DNA of 7,141 nt from Methylotenera_A sp031399315 (GCA_031399315.1 JANNOS010000047.1:1-7141), one strand, 5' to 3'; counted from the first letter of the stretch, positions 1 through 6,519 are shown. Numbers and translations are program-made. The notes: generated from the letters alone by a model not told the origin.

Positions 1-87
1 CGCTGCCATCAACGCCATCAATCCAAACTGACGTTGCCTTTCAGCACGTTTTAATTGGCGATGTGGTAATAGATTAATCCGCATCAT
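1..87 (-). CDS. pilN: PilN, type IV pilus inner-membrane assembly protein (N-terminal 29 codons only)
   Basis: PilN is a bitopic inner-membrane protein of the type IV pilus alignment complex. Its short cytoplasmic tail binds PilM and its periplasmic domain pairs with PilO. Read on the minus strand from 87, the visible peptide begins MMRINLLPHR and continues with a basic stretch (QLKRAERQRQ) and the first hydrophobic residues (FGLMALMAA). The INLLPHR sequence is the family's PilM-binding motif, which makes the call firm despite the short length. The start is at 87 (two ATG codons in a row, 85-87 and 82-84), one base after the pilM stop, so the two genes are probably translationally coupled. 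GGGGTGG in the last pilM codons can serve as ribosome binding site. The gene is cut by the window edge. Confidence 0.9.
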   Translation of the reverse strand, partial: MMRINLLPHRQLKRAERQRQFGLMALMAA

Positions 88-88
88 A

Positions 89-1159
89 TTATTCCACCCC
101 ACGCATCGCTAGCCCACAAGCGATAACCAAAGAAGGTGCATCAGCCATTGCCTGCTGCTGTTTCACTTTTGATCCAAAAGACATTGACTTAAATGGATTT
201 GCAACTATCGTATTGACCTGCGTACGATCTTGTACCATGACATCAATAGCTGGTATTGCCGCGCAACCACCCGCTAACACAATATGATCTACACGATTGT
301 ATTGGGTAGAGCTAGTAAAGAATTGCATCGCACGCGCTACTTCTGTCGATAGCGATTGTGTAAACGGCTGCAATACTTCACTTTCATAACTTTCTGGTAA
401 ACCGCCTTTACGCTTAGATATCTCTGCTTCCTCCACCGACAACCCAAATCGACGTTGTATCTCTTGCGTCAGTTGTGCGCCACCAAAAGTCTGCTCACGC
501 GTGTAAACTGAAACGTTATTATGCAAAACATTAATGTGCATCATGACAGCGCCAACATCCACTATCATCACTGTTTGATCTTTACCGTTATTAGGTAATT
601 GATTTGCTACCAGACTATAGGCTGCTTCTGTCGCATAAGTATCCACATCCATCACTGTCACTTTTAAGCCCGCATCTTCGGCGGCGGCAACACGATCCTC
701 AATTTTCTCTTTACGGGCTGCTGCAATCAAGACCTCACTCTCATCAGGGTTGTTTGGGGCAGGGCCTATTACTTGAAAGTCAATATTCACTTCTTCCAGA
801 GGAAAAGGAATATATTGGTTGGCCTCCGCTTCAACCTGGGCTTCCATATCTTCTTCGCGAAGCCCTGCTGTCATCAGCACTTTTTTTGTAATCACCGCCG
901 CAGAAGGTAGTGCTAATGCAGCCCGTTTCTCGCGAGAACCTAATAGTTTCCAAGCAAGTTTCACCGCATCTGACACCTGCTCTAAACCAGTGATATTGCC
1001 ATCAACAATCGCGTCCTTAGGTATTGAGGCGATAGAATAGCTCTCAAGGCGATAAGCACCTTTACCTACAGACGACAGCTCGACCATCTTGACAGCTGAT
1101 GTACTAATATCAACGCCAATTAATGGTGGTGTAATTTCATTAAAAAAATCGAATTTCAA
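89..1159 (-). CDS. pilM: PilM, actin-like ATPase of the type IV pilus alignment complex
   Basis: PilM is a cytoplasmic FtsA/actin-fold ATP-binding protein that docks on the PilN tail and links the pilus motor to the PilN-PilO-PilP-PilQ envelope complex. The N-terminal PPLIGVDISTSAVK segment is the phosphate-1 loop. MIVDVGAVMMHINVLHN (near residue 200) is the phosphate-2 region. VLAGGCAAIPAID (near residue 295) is the adenosine-binding loop. The C-terminal VIACGLAMRGVE is typical of the family, and the length of about 356-362 residues is normal. No ATG start exists. The reading frame is open back to an in-frame TAA at 1184-1186 and offers TTG at 1177 or TTG at 1159. I prefer 1159 because AAAGAG (1174-1169) lies 9 bases upstream of it and the protein then begins MKFDFF; nothing like a Shine-Dalgarno precedes 1177. 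The outer start would add six residues. The gene is first in the visible part of a pil operon, with pilN one base downstream. Confidence 0.95.
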   Translation of the reverse strand: MKFDFFNEITPPLIGVDISTSAVKMVELSSVGKGAYRLESYSIASIPKDAIVDGNITGLEQVSDAVKLAWKLLGSREKRAALALPSAAVITKKVLMTAGLREEDMEAQVEAEANQYIPFPLEEVNIDFQVIGPAPNNPDESEVLIAAARKEKIEDRVAAAEDAGLKVTVMDVDTYATEAAYSLVANQLPNNGKDQTVMIVDVGAVMMHINVLHNNVSVYTREQTFGGAQLTQEIQRRFGLSVEEAEISKRKGGLPESYESEVLQPFTQSLSTEVARAMQFFTSSTQYNRVDHIVLAGGCAAIPAIDVMVQDRTQVNTIVANPFKSMSFGSKVKQQQAMADAPSLVIACGLAMRGVE

Positions 1160-1216
1160 ATTAAAATTCTCTTTCAATATTCGTTAGTTATGCACGATAG
1201 TGATAATTTACATTAA

Positions 1217-1245
1217 ATCCTAGCAACAACTTATCACCCTGTAAA
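1217..1245 (-). promoter_or_regulatory. Candidate sigma70-type promoter for pilM
   Basis: On the minus strand TTTACA (1245-1240) and TAGGAT (1222-1217) are separated by exactly 17 bases. They match five of six and four of six positions of the sigma70 -35 and -10 consensus. Transcription would begin near 1210, leaving a leader of about 30-50 nt before either TTG start of pilM. It is a sequence match only, in a very AT-rich spacer where chance matches are frequent. Confidence 0.45.
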
Positions 1246-1370
1246 GCAAATTTTTATTTTAAATTTATTAAAATCGCACATTTAGAAGAGATGTGTCATT
1301 TTAAACACAGTCCATATAATTAAAATTAATTAGCAATATCATCTTTATAATTAACTTTTTCTTCTTAGTT

Positions 1371-1398
1371 TTGGTTATTTAGCATAAGCTTATATACT
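1371..1398 (+). promoter_or_regulatory. Candidate sigma70-type promoter for mrcA
   Basis: TTGGTT (1371-1376) and TATACT (1393-1398) are spaced by 16 bases on the plus strand. The -10 box differs from consensus at one position and the -35 keeps the TTG core. The start of transcription would be near 1405, about 40 nt before the PBP1a ATG. The rest of the spacer (1246-1370) is AT-rich; I see only a weak TGTGT/ACACA inverted repeat in it (about 1291-1308). Confidence 0.45.
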
Positions 1399-1445
1399 GT
1401 CAGAATAATGCAATTAAGCAAGAATCAATACGTTAAAGCTCGTTT

Positions 1446-3923
1446 ATGACTCCAAAAAAGTGGTGGCAATTCCTCATATTATTTTTCATTGTTGGTGGCC
1501 TTACTTTGACCGCTCTCACTGCGCTGACTGTCACGATAATCTACCCAACACTACCGTCACTCGAGGCGCTTACCAACTATAAACCTAAACTTCCGCTTCG
1601 CGTATACTCTGCTGATGGTTTTTTAATTAGTGAGTTTGGCGAAGAACGACGCGCATTTATCAAAATCGATAAAGTCCCAAAAAACCTTAAAGATGCAGTC
1701 TTGGCAATTGAAGACAGGCGCTTTTATCAGCATAACGGCATTGACACTACTGGAGTGATGCGCGCCATCAAAAATAATCTCACTGGCAAAAGCCACGAAG
1801 GCGCCAGCACCATCACCATGCAAGTTGCTAAAAACTTTTTTACCGTACCAGGTGGAAAACGCACGATGGTGACTAAGGTAAAAGAAGCTTTATTAGCAGT
1901 GAAGATTGAAAAAGCATTGAGTAAAGATCAAATTCTCGAGCTATATCTTAACCAGATATACTTAGGTCAACGTTCATATGGTTTTGCGGCAGCTTCGCAA
2001 GTCTATTATGGCAAATCACTCAGCAAACTTACACTGGCTGAATCAGCACTGCTCGCAGGGTTACCCAAAGCGCCTACTGGTTACAACCCTTACGTCAACC
2101 CGACACGAGCAATAGCCAGGCAGCAGGAAGTCTTGCGCGATATGAAACGTTATGGCTTTATTGATGAAGTTAAATTTAACGAGGCGATGAAGCAACCATT
2201 AAAGTTCAAATCTTCCAAATTATCACGTGACTTAGATGCAGATTATGTCGCTGAAATTGTCCGACAAATGCTATTTCAACAATACCAAGAAGGTATTTAT
2301 AGTAGCGGCCTAAAGGTATACACCACTATTTATAAAGCCAATCAGGAAGCTGCTAACAGCGCGGTACTGAAAGGCATTTTAGAATATCAGCGTCGCCAAG
2401 GTTACCAAAAACCCGAGAAAACGATTGATTTAAGCCAACTGCAATCTACCAATCTTGAAGAGAGTCTGCAAAACGTATTGAATGATATCGAAGAATATCG
2501 TGGATTTATTCCAGCCATTGTGACAAATGTTTCACCTAAAGCAGTTAATGTATTTACGAAAAATGGTGAAAAACTTGAGATTAGCGGTATTGGCCTTAGC
2601 TTACTGCAAAAAAACTTAAGTGATAAAGATCCTAAAAACCATAAAATTAAACCTAGATCTGTCGTCCGTGTAATAAAAAGTCAAAATGCTTGGCATATTG
2701 TAGAGTTACCCAAAGTTGAATCCGCGCTCATTGCACTTAATCCTGAGAATGGTGCCGTCACAGCCTTGGTAGGCGGTTTTGATTTCAAAAAAAATAAATT
2801 TAACCATGTGACACAAGCTTGGCGTCAGCCTGGCTCTAGCTTTAAACCATTTGTCTATTCTGCCGCACTCGAAAAAGGCTTTACCCCTGCAAGCATCGTT
2901 GAGGATGAACCAATCATGATGTCTGCCGAAGAAAATGGTAGCAACAAAATATGGGAGCCAAAAAACTTTGATGGCAAATACGATGGCCCTATTAGGCTGC
3001 GCACTGCACTTACCAAATCTAAAAATATGGTATCTATCCGCATATTGCAAAGAATTGGTGCGCGTTATGCGCAAGATTACGTCACAAAATTTGGCTTTGC
3101 GCGCAAAGACCATCCGGCTTACTTAACCATGGCATTGGGCGCAGGGCAATCAACTCCATGGAATATCGCAAATGGTTATGCAGTATTTGCCAATGGTGGC
3201 TACCGTATTACACCCCATATCATCAGCAAAATTACTGATAGTAATGGCAAAGTCTTACAAAAATTACATTACCCGACAGTTGGTCAAGACGCGCCAAGAG
3301 TGATTGATAGTCGCAACGCCTTTCTAATGACATCGATGATGCGTGATGTAGTGCTTAGAGGCACCGCAACAAAAGCAAAAGTGCTAGGCAGAAAAGATTT
3401 GGCTGGTAAAACTGGTACCACGAACAACCTTGTAGATGCATGGTTCGCAGGATACAACCCAAAACAAGTTGCAGTTAGCTGGATAGGCTATGATCAACCA
3501 CGCTCATTAGGCAAAGAGGAAACTGGTGGCAAAGCTGCGCTTCCAATATGGATACATTATATGGCCACGGCACTACAGGGTATGCCTGACGAGCCTTACG
3601 CTGTGCCAGATGGTGTGATGTCAGTAAAAATTGACGAGCTTACTGGAACACTGACAGAAGAAGATGATGAAAATGGTATTTACGAATATTTTTATCAGGA
3701 GAACCCACCACCAAGAGTCGAAATTACTCTACCACCAATGGAAGATCCAACTGGGGCAGACTTTCCTGAAAATGCATTTCCAAACAGCATGACAGATAAC
3801 CCACTGCAACCACAGCCGCCGTCACTGCCTATAGAAGCGCCTCAAGCCTCGCCAGCACCTCACCATAACACCAATGATGAGGCAGACGTCACTACTCGCG
3901 CACTAAACCCGTCTGGCTTTTAA
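1446..3923 (+). CDS. mrcA: Penicillin-binding protein 1A (bifunctional glycosyltransferase/transpeptidase)
   Basis: Class A PBP anchored in the inner membrane, with its catalytic domains in the periplasm. It polymerises glycan strands from lipid II and cross-links the peptides. The 825 residues read in order: a short cytoplasmic N-terminus; a membrane helix (about 8-33); the GT51 glycosyltransferase domain (about 55-235) with catalytic Glu89 in IEDRRFYQHNGID and the second acid near Glu165 in EKALSKDQILELYLNQIYLG; an OB-like insert (about 315-420) typical of PBP1a; and the transpeptidase domain. The last has SSFK (Ser464 nucleophile, Lys467), SKN (525-527) and KTGTT (655-659). All active-site residues are intact. 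A proline-rich acidic tail follows from about residue 750 and is probably disordered. ATG 1446 is the most upstream start, since TAA at 1434-1436 closes the frame; its Shine-Dalgarno is weak. Divergence from pilM is a familiar proteobacterial arrangement (also called ponA). Confidence 0.96.
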   Translation: MTPKKWWQFLILFFIVGGLTLTALTALTVTIIYPTLPSLEALTNYKPKLPLRVYSADGFLISEFGEERRAFIKIDKVPKNLKDAVLAIEDRRFYQHNGIDTTGVMRAIKNNLTGKSHEGASTITMQVAKNFFTVPGGKRTMVTKVKEALLAVKIEKALSKDQILELYLNQIYLGQRSYGFAAASQVYYGKSLSKLTLAESALLAGLPKAPTGYNPYVNPTRAIARQQEVLRDMKRYGFIDEVKFNEAMKQPLKFKSSKLSRDLDADYVAEIVRQMLFQQYQEGIYSSGLKVYTTIYKANQEAANSAVLKGILEYQRRQGYQKPEKTIDLSQLQSTNLEESLQNVLNDIEEYRGFIPAIVTNVSPKAVNVFTKNGEKLEISGIGLSLLQKNLSDKDPKNHKIKPRSVVRVIKSQNAWHIVELPKVESALIALNPENGAVTALVGGFDFKKNKFNHVTQAWRQPGSSFKPFVYSAALEKGFTPASIVEDEPIMMSAEENGSNKIWEPKNFDGKYDGPIRLRTALTKSKNMVSIRILQRIGARYAQDYVTKFGFARKDHPAYLTMALGAGQSTPWNIANGYAVFANGGYRITPHIISKITDSNGKVLQKLHYPTVGQDAPRVIDSRNAFLMTSMMRDVVLRGTATKAKVLGRKDLAGKTGTTNNLVDAWFAGYNPKQVAVSWIGYDQPRSLGKEETGGKAALPIWIHYMATALQGMPDEPYAVPDGVMSVKIDELTGTLTEEDDENGIYEYFYQENPPPRVEITLPPMEDPTGADFPENAFPNSMTDNPLQPQPPSLPIEAPQASPAPHHNTNDEADVTTRALNPSGF

Positions 3924-3956
3924 ACCAAACTTACATTATTTGATGGTTAGTTTCTT

Positions 3957-4577
3957 ATGGCACGCGAAAATGCAGATCACATCAGGCAAATGATTGCGCA
4001 ACAAGCCGCGCGCATGATGGCGGAAGAGGGCGTGCATGATTATGCTTATGCCAAAAAAAAAGCAGGGCGGCAATTAGGAATAAGTGAAAATAGTGCATTG
4101 CCAACCAATGCAGAAATTGAAGAAGAAATTCGGCTGTATCACGAAATCTACAACGCTGATGAGCAGCCGCTAGAGCTCGCAAAGCTGCGCAAAGCTGCGC
4201 TTATGACCATGCAAATTTTTGAGCGCTTTAACCCGCGGCTGACTGGTAGCGTATTAGATGGTACAGCTGGCAAGTTTGCACAAACCGACATTCATTTATT
4301 TGCCGATAGCGCCAAAGAAGTGGAGATTTTTCTACTTAGCCAACAAATCCCGTTTGAAAGCAGTGAAAAATCATATCGAATCTCTGACAAACCCAGCAAA
4401 GATAGAAAAGAAAAAGTTCGTAAAACAGTACCCGTATTTACGCTAGAAACTGAACTTGGTCTACAAAAATTAAGCGTTTTTGAGTTTGATGATTTACGTA
4501 TCGCCACAAAAAAAACCAGCGATGGCAGCAATGCAGAACGCGCAGATATTGAAGAACTAAAGCAATTAATCGCCTAA
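3957..4577 (+). CDS. Conserved hypothetical protein with a degenerate nucleotidyltransferase-like signature
   Basis: A soluble 206-residue protein with no signal peptide or membrane helix. The first 90 residues are helical and charged (KKKAGRQLGI at about 33-42, then EIEEEIRLYHEIY). Then comes RLTGSVLDGTAGKFAQTDIHLFAD (94-117, given here only as a motif region). Its Gly97-Ser98 followed 13 residues later by Asp111-Ile-His113 fits the G[GS]...Dh[DE]h pattern of the nucleotidyltransferase fold, except that the second acid is His. A basic linker (145-156, KPSKDRKEKVRK) precedes a final strand-rich part (VFTLETELGLQKLSVFEFDDLR). The gene lies 33 bp after mrcA on the same strand, so it may be cotranscribed. 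No convincing Shine-Dalgarno precedes ATG 3957. I faintly recall homologues being labelled UDP-N-acetylmuramate-alanine ligase, but I see no Mur ligase P-loop and do not trust that label. The reading frame is convincing; the function is unknown. Confidence 0.8.
   Translation: MARENADHIRQMIAQQAARMMAEEGVHDYAYAKKKAGRQLGISENSALPTNAEIEEEIRLYHEIYNADEQPLELAKLRKAALMTMQIFERFNPRLTGSVLDGTAGKFAQTDIHLFADSAKEVEIFLLSQQIPFESSEKSYRISDKPSKDRKEKVRKTVPVFTLETELGLQKLSVFEFDDLRIATKKTSDGSNAERADIEELKQLIA
4178..4200 (+). repeat. Period-10 tandem repeat inside the 206-residue gene
   Basis: The 10-mer gcaaagctgc occurs twice back to back (4179-4188, 4189-4198), with one matching base before and two after, so 23 bases show period 10. 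It encodes AKLRKAAL. Gain or loss of one unit would shift the frame, so this is a possible slippage site within an otherwise intact gene. Confidence 0.7.
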
Positions 4578-4588
4578 CTTTTGTACAT

Positions 4589-5512
4589 TTAGTTTTTGTG
4601 CGTTTGATACCAATTTAGCATGGTCTGATTATAAGCGCCAACTTCCCTTTGCAATAACGCGCTACTGGCCTTGTCGTTACTGGCTTCGCCTTCACTTCTA
4701 CAAACCTCTAGCACCACAACTTTGTAATTTGTTAACGCATCAAAACTCGATTCATGCTTACCAGTCTTGCCGCATTCTAGAGCTTCAATTTTTAGTATGC
4801 GTAAATTACCAGCCTCAATATCTTTTTTCGCAACGGCTTCGCCACCTTCTTTAATCAATGCTTTAATCAACGCTGTAATCAATGTATGTGCAATTGGGAC
4901 TTCATAAGTAGCCATTCCGCTCACAGCAGGCGCGCTAGCTGGTGCTGTCTTAGATAACACTTGCTTAACTTCAGGCGCAGGCGCTGTTACAACGGTCTCA
5001 GGCACCTTATCAGCGGCCACAGCATCATTGGCTTTGTCTGCCAATTCTGGCGCTGCGCTCGCACTTACACTAGTATTTGTTTCTGCAAGTTTTTTGGTTG
5101 GTGCTCCTTCTGCTGGCGAGCTTCTTTTTGCTTTTGCCTGCGGGCCTTCTGAGCGCGCTGGTGCTTCTAATTTATCTTGCTCAGGCGCATTCGCTGCGGG
5201 CGCTTCAACCCTATTTCGCGCCACATCTTTAACTTCAGATTTCACCCAAATAGATTCGTCAGGCAATTGCTCACGCACCATCACCAACACTAGCAGAACG
5301 CTTGCAATCGCGCCCATGCCTGCCACTTGCCAACTCGCCACGCGCCAAGCGTCAAACGTATTTAAACAGCGTTTTAGCCAGTTCGCAGGTTTTGGTTTAA
5401 CCGCGCTGGCGGCGTAACCCAGCACGTTTTCACGCACTTTGCGGCTGGGCGCTAACGCTTGATCTGGCGCATGGCGCAAAGCTTGTTGCAGATGCTCGTC
5501 GCGCAGACTCAA
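4589..5512 (-). CDS. Probable membrane-anchored anti-sigma factor, non-zinc type
   Basis: Partner of the ECF sigma factor encoded immediately upstream. With a TTG start at 5512 it has 307 residues. A cytoplasmic N-terminal part (about 1-58, SLRDEHLQQALRHAPDQA...RKVRENVLGYA) is followed by a membrane helix (about 61-79, AGMGAIASVLLVLVMV). Then comes a long Ala/Pro/Lys/Glu-rich low-complexity linker (about 100-200) and a compact C-terminal domain (about 202-307) that should lie in the periplasm. That domain has two cysteines, Cys247 and Cys271, which could form a disulfide. The HxxxCxxC zinc-binding motif of ZAS anti-sigma factors is absent. The frame stays open up to an ATG at 5560, but that would overlap the sigma gene by 52 bases, whereas TTG 5512 overlaps the sigma stop as TTGA and has AAGGA 9 bases upstream. 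The anti-sigma role is inferred from position, topology and the DEHLQQAL-type N-terminus; the ligand or stress sensed is unknown. Confidence 0.75.
   Translation of the reverse strand: MSLRDEHLQQALRHAPDQALAPSRKVRENVLGYAASAVKPKPANWLKRCLNTFDAWRVASWQVAGMGAIASVLLVLVMVREQLPDESIWVKSEVKDVARNRVEAPAANAPEQDKLEAPARSEGPQAKAKRSSPAEGAPTKKLAETNTSVSASAAPELADKANDAVAADKVPETVVTAPAPEVKQVLSKTAPASAPAVSGMATYEVPIAHTLITALIKALIKEGGEAVAKKDIEAGNLRILKIEALECGKTGKHESSFDALTNYKVVVLEVCRSEGEASNDKASSALLQREVGAYNQTMLNWYQTHKN
4849..4884 (-). repeat. Triplicated 12-bp tandem repeat coding for LIKA-type helix repeats
   Basis: Three adjacent 12-mers, ctttaatcaatg (4849-4860), ctttaatcaacg (4861-4872) and ctgtaatcaatg (4873-4884), differ at only one or two positions. 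Read on the minus strand they encode LITA-LIKA-LIKE at the beginning of the C-terminal domain of the anti-sigma factor. The unit is a multiple of three, so copy-number change would keep the frame and lengthen or shorten a probable helix by four residues. Confidence 0.85.
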
Positions 5513-5526
5513 AACCCGCTTTCCTT
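5509..5526 (-). promoter_or_regulatory. Ribosome binding site and TTGA stop/start overlap coupling sigma to anti-sigma
   Basis: AAGGA (5526-5522) stands 9 bases before TTG (5512-5510). The TTG shares two bases with the TGA stop of the sigma gene (5511-5509). The arrangement is the TTG counterpart of the common ATGA overlap and decides the start of the anti-sigma gene. It implies that anti-sigma synthesis depends on translation of the sigma factor. Confidence 0.75.
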
Positions 5527-6141
5527 TTCTAGGATAGGTTGCAAATACGCGCCCATACAAGTACGCAGTTTGCTTAATGCATAACGCAAACGGCTTTTTA
5601 CCGTTTCAAATTCTGTATTAATCACCAAAGTAATTTCCTCTAAGCTTAGCCCATCATCATGGTGCAATATAAACGCAGCGCGTTGCAGCACTGGCAAAGT
5701 ATCTAAACAGTTTAATAACTGCTGCCCAGCTTTGCGCCAAAAAGCCTGCTGTTCTGGTTGCTCTGCGTGAGATGCTGGCCACAAAGCCCAAGGCGCTTCG
5801 GCTTCATCATTCTCCCAACCATTCTCTTGCCAACCTTGATCCACCGAAACTTCACGTCCACTTTTGCGTAAAACATCAATCGCGCGATGATGCGCCAAAG
5901 TGTAGAGCCAAGTTTTAAAGCTGGCATTATCACGCGCTTGCCAGCTATCGCGCGCATCGACCAATTTCATCCATGTATCCTGAAACACATCATCCACCTG
6001 CAACGCCTCTGCACTGCCCAACAAGCGCCGCACATAACGATAAAGCGGCTTTTCATGCCGTGCATACAAAAGCTGAAAAGCATGCGCCTCACCCGCGCAA
6101 AATTGCCGCATTAAATCTTCATCTGCAAAAACATCACTCAT
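5509..6141 (-). CDS. ECF (group IV) RNA polymerase sigma factor
   Basis: Directs RNA polymerase to a small regulon, normally held inactive by its cognate anti-sigma factor. The 210 residues have the two ECF domains. Region 2 (about 10-95) has AFQLLYARHEKPLYRYVRRLLG, then QVDDVFQDTWMKLVDA, the core-binding and -10 recognition part, and FKTWLYTLAHHRAIDVLRK. Region 4 (about 140-195) has LNCLDTLPVLQRAAFILHHDDGLSLEEI followed by the helix-turn-helix end TVKSRLRYALSKLR, which reads the -35 element. The loop between the domains (about 98-132) is acidic and Trp-rich. ATG 6141 is the most upstream start in a frame closed 24 bases earlier by TAA, and it gives the usual DEDLMRQF opening. No good Shine-Dalgarno precedes it. 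It is cotranscribed and overlaps with the anti-sigma gene. It resembles rpoE-type ECFs, but the subgroup cannot be assigned by eye. Confidence 0.93.
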   Translation of the reverse strand: MSDVFADEDLMRQFCAGEAHAFQLLYARHEKPLYRYVRRLLGSAEALQVDDVFQDTWMKLVDARDSWQARDNASFKTWLYTLAHHRAIDVLRKSGREVSVDQGWQENGWENDEAEAPWALWPASHAEQPEQQAFWRKAGQQLLNCLDTLPVLQRAAFILHHDDGLSLEEITLVINTEFETVKSRLRYALSKLRTCMGAYLQPILEKESGF

Positions 6142-6233
6142 AGCAAATAGTGTGGCATTAGCTAGTTAAACGGTCAATGTGCATGTGTAGGGTTAAAAAT
6201 TTAGATTAATTGAATAAAAAAACATTAAATTAG

Positions 6234-6272
6234 ATGCTCTGCAGACCAATACCCATGCGGCTTTCAGAGCAT
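6234..6272. other. Inverted repeat, 8-bp perfect stem with 23-nt loop
   Basis: ATGCTCTG (6234-6241) and CAGAGCAT (6265-6272) are exact reverse complements. On the minus strand the stem is followed after about ten bases by a run of seven Ts (the aaaaaaa near 6216-6222), so it could act as a weak terminator upstream of the sigma gene. The long loop and the delayed T run make this uncertain. It may instead mark the left edge of the structured repeat that follows. Confidence 0.4.
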
Positions 6273-6381
6273 TTATTTTACCAAATTCGCATGGTTTGTT
6301 TTTGACTTTCAATCCCCTGACGACAAGCCGAAGTGCGCAGAAAAAATGAGATGAAGGCGAGGACTGTTTGAGCTCCGCAAG

Positions 6382-6402
6382 AAGCCATGTTTTTAATGGC
6401 TT
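6382..6402. other. Hairpin within the intergenic element, 7-bp stem
   Basis: AAGCCAT (6382-6388) pairs perfectly with ATGGCTT (6396-6402) across a 7-nt loop, GTTTTTA. It lies between the two GAGYTCCGCA direct repeats. Neither strand carries a T run after it, so it is not a standard terminator. Confidence 0.6.
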
Positions 6403-6485
6403 GTTAGGGCGAGTTCCGCAGCCGCTCATTTTATCGAGCAGCTGAGGGAAGCCGTAGGCCTTGATGTGGGGTAGCCTTTTCTTTG

Positions 6486-6519
6486 GTTTCTTTCTTTTGG
6501 CTAAGCAAAAGAAAGAAAC
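6486..6519. other. Long perfect hairpin, 14-bp stem with 6-nt loop
   Basis: GTTTCTTTCTTTTG (6486-6499) is the exact reverse complement of CAAAAGAAAGAAAC (6506-6519), with GCTAAG between. The stem is purine/pyrimidine segregated: one arm is almost all pyrimidine, the other almost all purine. It lies 35 bases past the stop of the minus-strand gene at 6555. No T run follows on either strand, so it is not a textbook rho-independent terminator, though it could protect or help end the hemB-operon transcript. Confidence 0.85.

Noticed and set aside
604..1040. Plus-strand open frames opposite pilM
   Set aside because: They are antisense to a firmly identified gene, with leucine/serine-rich shadow compositions and no ribosome site.
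2706..3113. Minus-strand open frame of 135 codons inside mrcA
   Set aside because: It is antisense to the transpeptidase domain, whose reading frame is certain from its motifs.
3943..3956. Alternative ATG at 3943 for the 206-residue gene
   Set aside because: It is out of frame with the gene, being 14 bases from the ATG at 3957.
5028..5417. Plus-strand open frame of 129 codons opposite the anti-sigma gene
   Set aside because: It is the antisense shadow of the Ala-rich linker; the composition is low complexity and no start signal is seen.
6193..6429. Minus-strand open frame of 78 codons (MSGCGTRPNKPL...)
   Set aside because: It lies entirely in the structured intergenic repeat, has no ribosome site or domain, and matches the kind of spurious translation I remember from other copies of this repeat.
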